Assembly: GCA_958295665.1 (NCBI GenBank)
Contig: OY282558.1
Location: forward strand, 111,776,838 to 111,840,837
Source: Tipula vernalis
Lineage: Eukaryota; Arthropoda; Insecta; Diptera; Tipulidae
Reading direction: 5' to 3'
DNA: 64,000 nucleotides
Shown: in pieces, positions 43,672 to 55,090 of the stretch
How positions within the stretch are numbered: position 1 is the stretch's first letter
How the letters are laid out: every line of letters starts with the position of its first letter
Translations under genes and position numbers: made by a program
Notes under the pieces: model-generated
Databases searched by the model: none
What the model saw: the letters and a program-made list of their open reading frames with translations, nothing else
Told to the model about the DNA's origin: nothing

Positions 43672-43975
43672 TTTTTTTTTCTAAGAAATATTTTTAATTT
43701 AGTTTAGTTTACTTGTAAAATGATCATTTAGGGAATAGGATGATGATACAAATTTACTTTTTATAGATGAACTTCAATAAAGAAAAAGCTATAATTTTGA
43801 AAAGTTATTTTTGTTAATTACGTTAATATTTTAAAATCACTTCAGAATTGAAAAATAAGTTTTTTTGAAAGAATTATAAATAAAACAACTCGAAAATTAT
43901 GTGATTGTTATAGAAGTCATTAGCATCGCAAATCATAAATTATTTATGACATTCAAATGACTGATATAACAGGCA

Positions 43976-44048
43976 TGACTGCTAGAGCAGTCATATGTAC
44001 AGTAAACAAAACAAAAGTTTTATATGCAAATGCATGCTATAGCAGTCA
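43976..44048. repeat. Subterminal palindromes, right end of piggyBac
   Basis: TGACTGCTAGAGCAGTCA (43976-43993) and TGCATGCTATAGCAGTCA (44031-44048), degenerate versions of the left-end palindromes, about 155-230 bp from the right terminus. Confidence 0.65.
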
Positions 44049-44207
44049 TACCGTTTTCTTTTCAAAATAACGGTTATAATTTATTTTTACCAATTCCAAA
44101 CATAAGGCTTCAATCCGCGATGAAAAATCTTTACAAATACAGAAGTTATCAAATGTGTGTTTCTAAGTAGCTTCTTTATTGAAAATGTGTCCGCGAACGT
44201 GTTTTAA

Positions 44208-45900
44208 AAATTAAAAAATTTAATTACAATTACAAACTAGATTTGACCAACATCTTGTATTTAATATGATTGAAAAGCTAATCGTAGCTTTCAGCAGAAA
44301 TATAGTTATTATTAGAGTTTGAATTCCAATCATTTAATAAAAATCTCAAACATTACTTGACTAAATATTGAGTGGATTTAAAAAAAACCTCGAGTTTAAA
44401 ATCCGTATATTTTCAGTTTGAAATTAAACAGATACAGTTTTAATTGAGTTACAATTCGAACTGCGACACCAACAACATTTTGAGTGAAATTTAAAATAGA
44501 AAGTAACAAAATTTTTCTGGATTAGAATACAATTGTTGTACAATGTTTTTGGGTTAAAATTTAAACTGGAAATTTAGATTAGAAATTGATTAGCACATTC
44601 TTCTTGGTGTTGAGCAAAAATTTCAGTATAAATTTGTTGTTCCAAACTAGATTTAAACATAATTTTAGTAAGAATTGAGTTGCAATACGAGATTTGATCT
44701 CAAAACAACCAACAAAAATTTCTATGAATTTGGTTTAGAAGTTTGAATCAGAAATGTTGAGTGAAATTTGGCTTAGGAATTTAAAATTTAAAAAAATGGG
44801 TTTGGCATTTCAAACCAAATAAAATCTCTGATATAAATCATATATAGGAATTGAGAGAAATATAGTTTACATTGTACAATAGATGTATACTGAGTGGGTT
44901 TTCAATTAGAAAACAAAAATATGAGAGAAAATTAGATGGAGCAAAGAATAGACACATATGTGAAGGGGAAACCAGAATACATATTATTATGAAACCATTT
45001 TAAATTGGATCAAAAATTAGAATGGAAAAGAAAATTGTTTAAATTAGATTACTATTCTATCTGAATTTGAATAAACTTTGAGTGAAATTTTAATCCGGAA
45101 TTAAGTTAAACTTCCAAACTGTACTTGAATGTTGAGTGTAATTTTGATCACGCTCATTGTATTAAATTGAAATAAAAATTTGAGTAAAATTTTAATTTCT
45201 AACAAATATTTAGATATTTCACTAATTGATTACTGTAATGTTATTTTTACTAAGTGAGTGGTATTCAGACCAGTAACCTAGTTAAATATCAAAACGGTCA
45301 GAAATTTTGTTCAAAGCGGTTTTCGAAGTTGAACAAAATGATAAATGGAATTTTGAACGTAAATCTAGTCTAAACTGATCAACTACAATCAAAGAGAAAA
45401 TTAAATTTCGATATAATGAATTTGAGTTAAATTTTAAGTAGAAATTATATTCTTTATATTACATTTGAGAAACACATTTTGAAACAATTTTAGCCAAATG
45501 TTGAATGCACTTTATGTGACTGAGTTTAAATTCTAAACAAGATTTCAATAAATTTTTTAGTTCAACTATAAAATCAGAAATCGAGCAGAAATCTGAATGG
45601 TTTTTGTTTTATAATAGAAGCGTTTCAACTTTAAATCGTAATTGAATAAAATCTTAAGTAGGAACTTACATTAGCAATAGAGTTTAAATTACAATTTGAT
45701 TAAAACAAATACATGAGCTTAAATTAGCTTAAAACTTGAGTTTAGAGCTTTCGGACTGGCTTTAATAACAGTTTGAGTGAATTTTAAAAATTAAGTTAAA
45801 ATTATTCGAGCAAAACTTTTGTTTAGAACAAAAAATCAACGTCAATTTCAACAATCCAATCTAAGGTTTGAACAAGAATTTGGATGCAATTTAATTAAAA
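44208..45900. repeat. AT-rich block B, unit 2, right part
   Basis: Collinear with about 11425-12960, with small insertions and deletions. It consists of decayed motifs like TTGAGTGAAATTT and has no supportable ORF. Confidence 0.65.
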
Positions 45901-46870
45901 AATATTTAAAAATTGAGTTTGAATTCCAAATTTAATTAACACAAAAATCTAGAAATTTTATGATATTTTGTTTACAAATTAAGTAATAGTTTTAACCTAT
46001 ATTTGTCTAAATGTCCTTGAGAGTAGAATTTAAAATTCTATAGTTTGATTCAAAAGGTTTGTTAAATTTCTATCAAAATTTTGAACAAAAATCTGAGTAA
46101 ATATCGAAGTATAGTAATTCGGAATTTAGCAAAAACATAACTATAAAGTATTTTTAGTTTAAAAGTTTGAGTTTGTATTTCTAATTGGAATGGCAAAAGA
46201 AAAATTAAAGATTAATTTACCATTATGAAATAGGGGGCCTAAATTCTGCAAAAGTTGTTTTTGAATTCCAAAATGTTGGTTGCAGTTAGATAGAAATTTT
46301 GTGATATTTTGTATAGAAATAGACAATAAAACAACCAAATTATCTAGTATCAGCACAATGTATAACAGATTATGAATTCCAAATTGTAATTGAAATGTTG
46401 ATTGGAACTTAAATTAAAAATTGAGTTTAAATTACAATTTGAGTTGAGCAAAAATATGATCATTATTTAGTTTTTCTTGTTTTAAAACTTGCTTTAATAG
46501 CGTGAATATTTTAGTCTCAACTGCTACGGTGTTCTTTTGAAGTGAGTATCGCTTACCAGCACTTTGATACCGAGTTACCCTCCAGTAATTTGTTACCCAG
46601 AAAAGTTAGTTTATCCAACTTTATAGAAAAGAATTTGATACTTTTTTGTTAATGAGTAAATTGAAATCCTCTTAAGTTAAGGTCTAGTTTTGGTTTTCTT
46701 ACTTCTACATATTTTAGGAACATATTTTTGATTTTTTGAACTTAAAAATCCTAAGCCAATTCATTAGATTAAGGCCAGTTGAAATAATACATTTAAATTT
46801 CAATATTAAAATACATTTTCTTTAATCTGTTTGTATTAAATAAAAGTGCAATATTGTTAAAGTGATATTT
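45900..46870. other. AT-rich intergenic DNA
   Basis: Continues the composition of block B but without a counterpart in unit 1 that I can follow. A 65-codon minus ORF at 46159-46356 has no domain. No gene seen. Confidence 0.5.
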
Positions 46871-46879
46871 ATAAACGAA

Positions 46880-47400
46880 TATAAAAATGGACAAAGGAAA
46901 CAGTTAACACCCGAAGAACGAAGCAACATAGAAGCGTTTACAGAAATGGGCCTTATCAGTCGTTTATAGCACAAAAACTTAGGCTTGTGTTCTGCTACAA
47001 CTTACTATCAAAGAAAGGCGACTTATATTTAGGAACGCATCAAATTCAGCGTTTTCTATTGCAAAAATTGAGGCACAAAGCGTTGTTAAAGCCAGCATTT
47101 CGGCAGATCGAAAAATCTTTTCTCGTGAAGTAATGCAATTCGAACATGACTGGAAAAGGATAGTGTCCACGGACGAGAAAAAATTCAACATGGATGGCCC
47201 CGATGGTTACAACTTTTCGTCATAGCAGAACAAGAGGTGTTATGGTCTGGGGAGCTATAACCTTCTACGGCACAATGAATCTATTGTTTAAAAAGGTGAA
47301 TCTTAACGGTGAGGCATATAAAAACATGTTCCAACCAACTTTTCTTGAAATTAATTAAATATTCGGCCCTCTTATGTGGAACTTACATCAAGAGAATGCG
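46880..47400 (+). pseudogene. Tc1-like transposase remnant, copy in unit 2
   Basis: The + strand reads QLTPEERSNIEAFTEMGL then SRL-stop-AQKLG (the N-terminal helix-turn-helix), then DWKRIVSTDEKKFNMDGPDG (first catalytic Asp), GVMVWGAITFYGTMN and EAYKNM, all Tc1-family landmarks. Stops and small deletions are frequent. The C-terminal DLNIIENV block seen at 12990 and 62850 is missing here. Confidence 0.7.
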
Positions 47401-47439
47401 CTAATTCGATGATTTGATTTCAAATTTTTCAGGTTGGCC

Positions 47440-47965
47440 TTAAGCTAATGAATTCCAATTTAATTCTGATTGAAACATTTAATATACAGCCATTTTAATG
47501 TAAATAATTTCATTTGTACAGAATTCAATTTGTTCGTTATATCGGGTGGCTTTTGACCTACATTTGGAGTTCTTTAAGAATCACGACATTTATTGTTTGC
47601 AGATGGTTTAAAGATTTTTAATATTATTTATACGACTGAAGATGTAGATATCCCGTATGCTAATCTAAACTCTAATTGCCACATCTTGTAAGGAAATGTT
47701 TCCCCATATGACATCTACCAAAAAAAATAAAAATGTTGGTCTTGTTGTAAATTACTGAAGGACCTTTGATTCTAAACTAAGATTGTCGCAAGTTTTGTAA
47801 AATGTAAGGTTTTTTTTTAAGCCGACGTAAAGACTTAAGGGACCCATCTACTACTCTCTTACTTTTATTCCACCGTCTTTGGTAAACGTACCAATCTTGA
47901 ATATTTGGCGCAGATTTGGAACCCATTTTATAATGAATATTGCATTACACAGTCTACTAGATTCC
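47440..47965 (+). pseudogene. Jockey-type RT remnant, copy in unit 2
   Basis: Collinear with 13900-14430 and 63300-63860. Recognisable remains include a FADGLKIF-like catalytic region near 47590 and AQIWNPFYNEY near 47910-47940, the post-catalytic block. The RT motif B region is partly deleted. Confidence 0.6.
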
Positions 47966-48600
47966 AATTTGATATCAAGTATACAAACACCGAAGTATAG
48001 AACACGAAAAATAAAATGGTTTCAATCATCATAATCAAAAGGAACCACAGCCTTTCATTACCAGTAGTTGGGCAGCAATAGTTTTAGTGAATATTGATAA
48101 TATAAAAGGTCATTTGGTATTTTTATTATTATTGCTTTTTTAACTGTTGTTGTTTTCTTTTTAATTTAATATATACAATTTTACGTCTCTTGTAAAATAT
48201 GAATATAGTGTGGCAGCATATTAAAACTTTTAAAAAAATGTTAAAGCTAATAACAAGCATGTAATTTATTGATATTATTCAGACAATTAAATTTTTTGAA
48301 AATTCATTAAAACATATTCGTATTTGGAGCACTTAATCGAGTTCAAGTAAAAAGTAGGTAGGCAATTACCTTAATCGTTCTGATTAAGTTACTTTCTCAT
48401 TAAGCATTTTTGATATTTATGTTAAATAAAGTTGGCGACAGAAGAATTAACATCTACCGTGGATTGATTTATAAATTGGGAACTTTGAAGTTTCAAAATC
48501 CTAAAAAACGCATACATCCTAAAATTTTGGTTTTAATTTTTTGACATTTTGAAATATTAAAATAATAATTTAAATTAATAATACAACTTTTTATTTCAGT
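47966..48600. other. Unique AT-rich sequence upstream of OR copy 3
   Basis: This replaces the flank seen before copies 1 and 2; homology to 14880-15000 resumes at about 48475. No ORF or repeat recognised. Confidence 0.45.
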
Positions 48601-48662
48601 AATTCTGAATTACTACAAAAGTAACAACCTAGCCTGATCGCAAACTACAAAATTTTACTACA

Positions 48663-48670
48663 TATAAAGG
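48663..48670 (+). promoter_or_regulatory. TATA box of OR copy 3
   Basis: TATAAAGG, again 81 bp upstream of the ATG at 48744. One base differs from the TATAAAAG of copies 1 and 2. Confidence 0.55.
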
Positions 48671-48743
48671 TTTATTCTAAAAGTAGAAAGAAGCATTATA
48701 TATAAAACAAATTGCAAAGCTGGCCGCTGGTGCACACCGCAAA

Positions 48744-51687
48744 ATGGTTATATTTACTATTCACCAGGCACCCCCAATAATGAGATCACTTAGAAAACTA
48801 CAAAAATTGTCAGCCACAAATCCAGTTAATACCAATTACTTTGTGCATTACATCTTCGTAATTTTGAATTTATGCATTCTAATGTGGAGTATTATACCAG
48901 AGGTGAATATTTAAAATCTATTTTAATAATTTTATCAATTTACCAAGTCTTTATTGTAGGCAACATTTTTTATATATAATCTACATGATGGTAAAGTTAG
49001 CACGTCTGGAACGACGACGCAAGCTCAACTGATAAAAACACTGTTCAAAGTACTGTACTTTGCGATCAGAAATAAATCACATTTTAATTTAAGTCGTGCG
49101 ATAGAATCTATTGCCAGAGCCTACTCTATAAATAAGAGCCTCCACATTGACTGAATTTTTTACTAAGCTTAAAATAAAGTACATGAAATTTTTTCTTTAC
49201 TATGAAACTATATGGGAAAACGATTGTTTTCATTTACATTTTTAGACTATAAGAATTATGAGCTTTTACATTATTTTTATACGAAAATGTTCATAAAACA
49301 TGTAATTTTATTTAATTGAAAAATCGAATCATGAAAATGTTTATTTCTTAGTGAAAATCCTCTTGGAATATAAACTATTGCTAAACTTTTATGGAATGTT
49401 GTTGTTGTAAAAAACGTCATAACATAAAATTTATAAACAAATATAACCATCTCTTTTTAGTCTCCTTCTAAAAGCATCGCCACATGACAAAAATCTGCCC
49501 GAATACAGATTCATATCATGTGGCAATGCTTTATAAACGACTTTTGTTTAAACCATAGATGTCGCCTACAATTAAAACCATATAAAAAAAATCAAATAGG
49601 TGATCGAACCGGTCGGATTCAAAAATCGGTCTGATTTTTGATTCGGTTAAACATATTTTTGGTGGCTTCACTCTATAGTAATAACTAAATTGTAATAATA
49701 ATTAATTTAATACAATTTTTTTTATAAATTTATTAAAATTAAACCATTGCTATGAAAGAAATTATGTTAATTTTACGTAAAAACTTTTCTTTCAAATCGT
49801 TTACTCAGCCCGAATCCCTGTTGTTTTTATTTGTGTTAAGTGACATCTAGGAATGGGAATAATAAGTAAGAGCTATTTTATTTTATACACCGCTCTCAAA
49901 TGTTATGACAATTCAAATATTCTAAACAAAAACTTATTTTGGATGTGTCAATAATTTTTGGGAATAAAAATCGATGCCAAATATTAATCATGTTGTATTT
50001 ATTTTCAGCTGTGACTTAATTTAAATAATATTTCTAATACTTGAGAAATAAATAAGGCATTTATGTTACAGTTAATGTTTGTTGGTTATTTCGTTTATTT
50101 GTGATGCATAACAATCTGGGTTGATTTGATTTTTTTGATTTCTTCTCGCTCAATGCATATTATTATAATTTTTTCTCTTTGACTCTCTTTGATTTATTTT
50201 AATTTTGGCTGTTCAACGTATTGTCTTTTTTTTACCATTGATTTTAGTTGTGAATAAGTGATGACGTCATTAAATAGAATATTCTCTTTTTAATACATAT
50301 TGTTGTTGTTGTAGAACGTTTTTTAATTTATTTCCTTTATTTTCTTTTGATTATATCTGGAAAATGGGGAAGCTTGAGAATCTGTGCTTTAAATGAGTTA
50401 GTCATTGAGTTGTTTGTAAGCGATTTCAGAAAAAATTATTTATCTAAGTTTAATTTTTAATTCATATTTTTTCGTCAATCGAAATCGCGTTTTTTCATAC
50501 AAACTCTATGAAAATAAATTATTTTTTAGTGTTTCTATGTCCTTTATTTTAAGTTCATTTTTTACATGCCGGCTCTATTCATATCAAGATGGTTCTGCTA
50601 TTGCCAAGCAAAGTAAGTGCTTAAAATACAGTAGCTGCTTAGAATACAGTTTAACATTAAATATCTGATTTGTATTAAAATAATCTATAATATAATTACA
50701 GGAAGGTCAAAATGTAAAAGTGGAGCATGTTATGAATATGCTGAGAAAATATCAACGCATATAATAAACTGGTGGACAATCTGTTTAACTTTATGTACAC
50801 TAATTTATGTAGTACCACAAACGGCTTATCAAGTTTACCTGTACATGGTGAGAAATACCGTCCATGAACCTACCTCCTATGTATTACCATTTAAACATAT
50901 GTAAGTATTATATAAGAGATTTGAAGTTAGTTTCTTCTCATTTTTCTTATATTTTTACTTTTAGTTATTTTTATTCCATAAATTCAATTTGGGTATACAT
51001 TCTCACTGTAATTATGGGCTTGTTAAGTTTGTTTCTAATGGTAATTACGATCGTGAGTGTTGATGTAAAGTTTTTCAGTTATTGCCTCTATGTGCAAGCC
51101 TTTTTGAAAGATTTGCAAACAATGTTTAAACTGACGGCAACTCAAGATAATGTTACCCAGCTAAAGGATGCCATTAAATTTCATGCGGACATTTTAAAAC
51201 TGATTAGCCAAATCAATAACCTTTTTTCACCCATAATATTTGCACAATTTTTGAATAGCACAGTGTCAATTTGCACAATGATATTCCAATCAACTTTAGA
51301 GCGATCGCTGCAAATCGAAATTGTTAAACTTTATATTTTTATTATTGCATTATCAAGTCAAATTTTTATGTATTCATATTTCGGAACAACCGTTTTGAAT
51401 GAAAGTTACAATATTGCAACAGCAGCTTATTCATGTGAATGGACCGATCCTGGTTTGAAACACAAATTGCAGATACAAAAATATATTTTATTTATAATAC
51501 AAAGATCACAAAAGGAGGTGGAATTCGATGGACTGAAATGTTTTAAATGTAATTTGCAAACATTTGTCTCGGTATAAGTTATCCTTATTGTTTGTCTTTT
51601 AAATTATTTATGAATTTTATTTTCTGCTTTCAGATTATGAAAGCCTGTTTTTCTGCATTGACCGTTCTACAATCGATGGTCAAATAA
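48744..51687 (+). pseudogene. Odorant receptor copy 3, exon 2 interrupted
   Basis: Exons 48744-48902, 48960-49116 (then insertion, resuming 50598-50616), 50702-50900, 50965-51571 and 51634-51687. Outside the insertion the lengths and phases match copies 1 and 2, all splice sites are intact and no stop is present, so the 1.48-kb insertion is the only clear lesion. Reading into it meets a TGA about 14 codons in, truncating the protein after about 120 residues. Several replacements are unique to this copy (for example ATFFIYNLHDGKVS in exon 2 and YTLTVIMGLLSLFL-like residues in exon 4). Removal of the insert as an intron is conceivable but I see no good donor at its left edge. Confidence 0.85.
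49117..50597. mobile_element. hAT-like non-autonomous element inserted in OR copy 3
   Basis: 1481 bp between duplicated CTATTGCC(A) at 49108-49116 and 50598-50606. Ends are imperfect inverted repeats of about 25 bp: AGAGCCTACTCTATAAATAA at the left, and at the right the reverse complement CAGAACCATCTTGATATGAA followed by TAGAGCC. CAGAG-like ends with an 8-bp target duplication are hAT features. The exact end is ambiguous by one or two bases. No transposase ORF lies inside. It contains a hairpin at 49471-49532. Confidence 0.65.
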
Positions 51688-52610
51688 AATATTGTTGTGC
51701 ACAAAATTATTGTAGAATATTAAATGGTATGGAACTATTGCGCTGCCATAAGGATATATCATTGCTTATTCAAATTTTAATGTTGAAAAACATAAAACCA
51801 CTTGATATTTATGTAACAGAAATACACTACAAACATTGCACTTACCCTAATTAAAGTAAACGTACTCAAAGCATAATCACTTCAAAATGTTGGGTCTTTT
51901 ATTTACGAAAATCCTGTACGTTCTTTACAATAATTATTTTACTACATAACTGTATTGTCAAATGGAAATAAGTAGGCCGGTAAATACTTCGAGGAGCTAG
52001 ACGGCAAACATATTCACACCAACAGACAATCAAATAATTTTTTGATGTTGTTCTGAACTGTATATGCTGAAATTGTTTAATTAATAGAATTTTTAATAAT
52101 AATATTCCGGTCTCCCTTAAATAATTGGGAAATCTTGGCCCTAATCAAGCTTTCGTTTCCGGAAGTAATATTTTATTTTCTTGCAGAATGCTTAAAAACC
52201 TGGATTTTCTCCCTTTTCCATCCCCAAAATATCTGTTTCATTTCATTCCCCAAAAATGCAGACACTTTATGAAAAGTTTATTATGTAATTAACAATGGCA
52301 GGCAATCCGCCATTTTGCGCCCTTAATGTACTTATAATTATTTGTTTACGCACAAAACAAAATTTTAACAAAAATACTATTAACCACTTAACCATACTCT
52401 AGAGGACTCGACCATGCAGTACTTGCAGAAATGTACACGTTCGAGATAACTCGAGCAACTACTATTAAATTCAAACTACTATTCAAACATGTTCCACTAA
52501 ACATTATAAATAAAATAAAAAATTGTTTTTTGATCGACGATTTTTTCTCAAAAAAATTATGACATTATAAACTTATGATTTTCTTGTACGTGGTAGCCAC
52601 AAAATTGGAT
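51688..52610 (+). repeat. 3' flank of OR copy 3
   Basis: Collinear with 1749-2400 (shared TTTGATGTTGTTCTGAACTG and ATTATAAACTT-TGATTTT), with insertions of about 100 bp near 52080 and 200 bp near 52300. Confidence 0.6.
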
Positions 52611-53080
52611 TTCGTATTTTAAATTATTCGATTTTTTTTTTTTTTTGCTTTCATATAATGAAGGCCTGTTTCTCTGCATTGAGTTCTAAAATCGATTAGC
52701 ATTTAAAATATTAGTGTGTATAACACTTATATATGCGGTTTAGCCCAAGAGCGCTCCCATGAGCTTGTTCATTAAAATTTAAATGTAGAAAAAAATAAAA
52801 CAAGACATTTATGAATTTCAAATAAAATTGAAACAGTGCACTTGTCGTCATAAAAGTAACCGTAGTCAAAGCACAATCGTTTCAAAAGTTTGGTTTTTAT
52901 TTACAAAAATCCCACATACTTTAAAATAATTATACTTCATATTTATCTGGCACGAAATTAGTAGGACCATATATACGGCCAACACAATTAAATATCCAAG
53001 AACCTATATGGCGAATATAACCAGACTAACCGACCATATTGTGAAATAATTTGTTCATGATATTCTCATTTAATGCGAAA
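52611..53080 (+). pseudogene. Fragment of a further odorant receptor copy (last exon and 3' flank)
   Basis: ATGAAGGCCTGTTTCTCTGC at about 52661, then TTCTAAAATCGATTAG, is a decayed last exon (IMKACFSALTVLQS in the intact copies). It lies after an intron-4-like stretch and is followed by the recognisable 3' flank (TTCAAAAGTTTGG, then AAAATCCCACATACTTTAAA). The acceptor AG is changed to ATATA, and a deletion shifts the frame. Divergence is clearly higher than among copies 1-3, so this is an older tandem copy. Confidence 0.75.
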
Positions 53081-53189
53081 TGGAAATGAATTAGCTTATT
53101 TCCTAATTTATGATGCTAAAATTGGTGTAAATCATTCCCAATTCTGAATGATTTCTTCACTTAACGTCGGGATTATCGGTGAATGATCG

Positions 53190-53640
53190 GTGTTTAACTC
53201 CTGGTTTTCATCTACTGGTACATTGGTTCCTTATTAAATATGAAGAAATTAATCAGATCTAGTACTTTGTTAGTGTTACAAATACAACTATTTTCGGTTT
53301 TTACATAAACAGCAGCTCCTTGTATTCCTTCTGTTTCATCTTTTAACTCAGCACTATAACTTTTAGCAATGTTTTGAGGGTAAATAGTGTGATATGTATA
53401 TTTAATAATTTTTAAATTTAATAATTGAGTGTCTAGTTAAGTACGTTTATCTGTGTAGATGTTACATTAGTCGATTTGCATGATATGGTTCCTTCAGTGT
53501 TGTACCCTAGTTTCAGTAATCGCTCATCAAACGTATTAAGTTTGCTTAAAATCAATTTATGTGCTTGATGTTAATCGTTTAGTAGGTCACCTTGTTAAAG
53601 TTAGCTAAAAGATTTTATCCGACAGATATAAAATGTCGGT
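53190..53640 (-). other. Unrecognised coding-like segment
   Basis: The minus strand has two open segments. About 53575-53430 includes AHKLILSKLNTFDERLLKLG followed by an acidic and threonine-rich part. About 53400-53215 includes YPQNIAKSYSAELKDETEG and VYVKTENSCICNTNK. A frame change and stops lie between (about 53400-53430). The amino-acid composition is protein-like rather than the Lys/Asn/Ile/Phe noise of the surrounding AT-rich DNA. I do not recognise the family. It could be a decayed transposon or host exon. Confidence 0.35.
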
Positions 53641-53708
53641 AATGCAGATAGTGATTTGACTATATCAGCCGAAAGTTACCAGCTGACATATTTCAGCCGA
53701 AAAATATT

Positions 53709-54197
53709 GTTAGGTTTTCGCCTGGTCACTCAAGGTTCGTATCACTGGATTGTGAATAATACAAACTCAATTCAATTTATCACCAACGAATTTATTTATT
53801 TCACAAAATTTATTACAACACAGTTTATCAATAAAAATTCACAAAATCACTTTATATAAATTATTCTTAAATTTTACTGTTCACTTATAATTTTTATTTC
53901 CACAAAAACACTTCTTAATTCACTTTTTACTTCCTTTTTAATCTTTACTCTAACGCTTACCAAATATTACTAAATCTTACAAGTTTACTCTATCGCGTTC
54001 CAAATACTAATAATCCAATTCGATCTTTTTATAACCACAAAACCAAGCTTCTCGAAAGTTCACGACTTTTCCAGTTGGAATAACGTAGATATATTACGTA
54101 ACAACTTTTATCATGGAAAATTCCATTTAGTACAGTAAAACATTGAGCTATTAGTTTTACTTATTCTATTACACACTAGGTGTCACCGTCACAATAT
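53709..54197 (+). repeat. Second LTR of the solo-LTR family, followed by partial copies
   Basis: Begins TGTTAGGTTTTCGCC and ends GTGTCACCGTCACA, matching 41080-41520 with indels. A direct partial copy of the last 150 bp follows at about 54203-54355, then an inverted partial copy at 54367-54500 (starting TGTAACAGTGACACCTAGTG). The cluster therefore has direct and inverted LTR ends with no internal domain. Confidence 0.7.
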
Positions 54198-54499
54198 ATA
54201 CAAAGCAAACTTCTCGAAAGCTTATGATTTTTCTAGTTAGAATAGCGTAGAAACATTACGTAACAATTTTTATCATGGAAAATTCCATTAATACAGTAAA
54301 ACATTGAGCTATTAGTTTTACTTATTCTATTACACACTAGATGTCACCGTCACAATATTTTGACGACACATTATGTAACAGTGACACCTAGTGTGTAATA
54401 GAATAGGTTAAATTAATAGCACAATGTTTAACTGTACTAAAATGGAACTTTCCATGATAAAATTGTTCTACACTATTCTAACAAGAAAAATCATAAGTC

Positions 54500-55090
54500 G
54501 ATTAGGATTAATAATATTTGATTAATGATTATGTAAAGATTAAAAAGTAATTAAAAATCGATTTAAAAAGGGTATTTGTGCGAAATAAAAAGTTAAAGTG
54601 ATCAGAAAAATTGTGCGAATAATTTAAAGTCCCAGGAGCACCGAGCTATGCTCGTTCCGAATTACATTAGCGTTTGTTACACGTTCATGTCACTGAGTTT
54701 CACCTCATTCAATTGAGCAATATGTTAGTTCCATTTAGACTGTCGATTTTCCAGAAAAATTTCCGACACTCATGTTTGAATCCCATTATATACTAAACAA
54801 ATCCCATTCTATACAATTCATCCCAATTGAAAGGAAATGGTTTAATTCTATTGAAACTAGAATAATATTCATATTCCCATTTTACAATCCCATTTTCATG
54901 GTACATACCGAGTTCTATCGAAATCGGTTGAGAAATGGCTTTGGTCCATTGGAATTGGCCATTTTACAGAACCTATACGATCCACATTTGGAACTAATTT
55001 ATGATCTTTATATAATTCTCAAAAATCACAATTGAACAAATAAAAAAAACAAAACACAATGCAATATCAATAGCAATAACAACAATTAGA
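54500..55090. other. AT-rich stretch, no gene
   Basis: An 87-codon ORF at 54772-55035 has no recognisable domain and low-complexity composition. It leads into the tandem array that follows. Confidence 0.4.

Larger units (their letters stand above)
41531..44203 (+). mobile_element. piggyBac-type element, TTAA target
   Basis: TTAA flanks both sides (41527-41530 and 44204-44207). The paralogous empty site at about 11421-11432 (GATTTAAAAATT) has a single TTAA. Terminal inverted repeats are CACGTTCACGGA (left) and TCCGCGAACGTG (right, followed by two extra T before TTAA). It encodes a piggyBac transposase with few lesions and carries five subterminal 18-bp palindromes. Length 2673 bp. Confidence 0.88.

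Noticed and set aside
50864..50964. OR copy 3 reading through exon 3 and intron 3 as one frame
   Set aside because: Frame continuity through the short intron is accidental; splice sites identical to copies 1 and 2 give the conserved phase.
54772..55035. 87-codon ORF before the tandem array
   Set aside because: Low-complexity composition, no domain, no homologous copy in other units.
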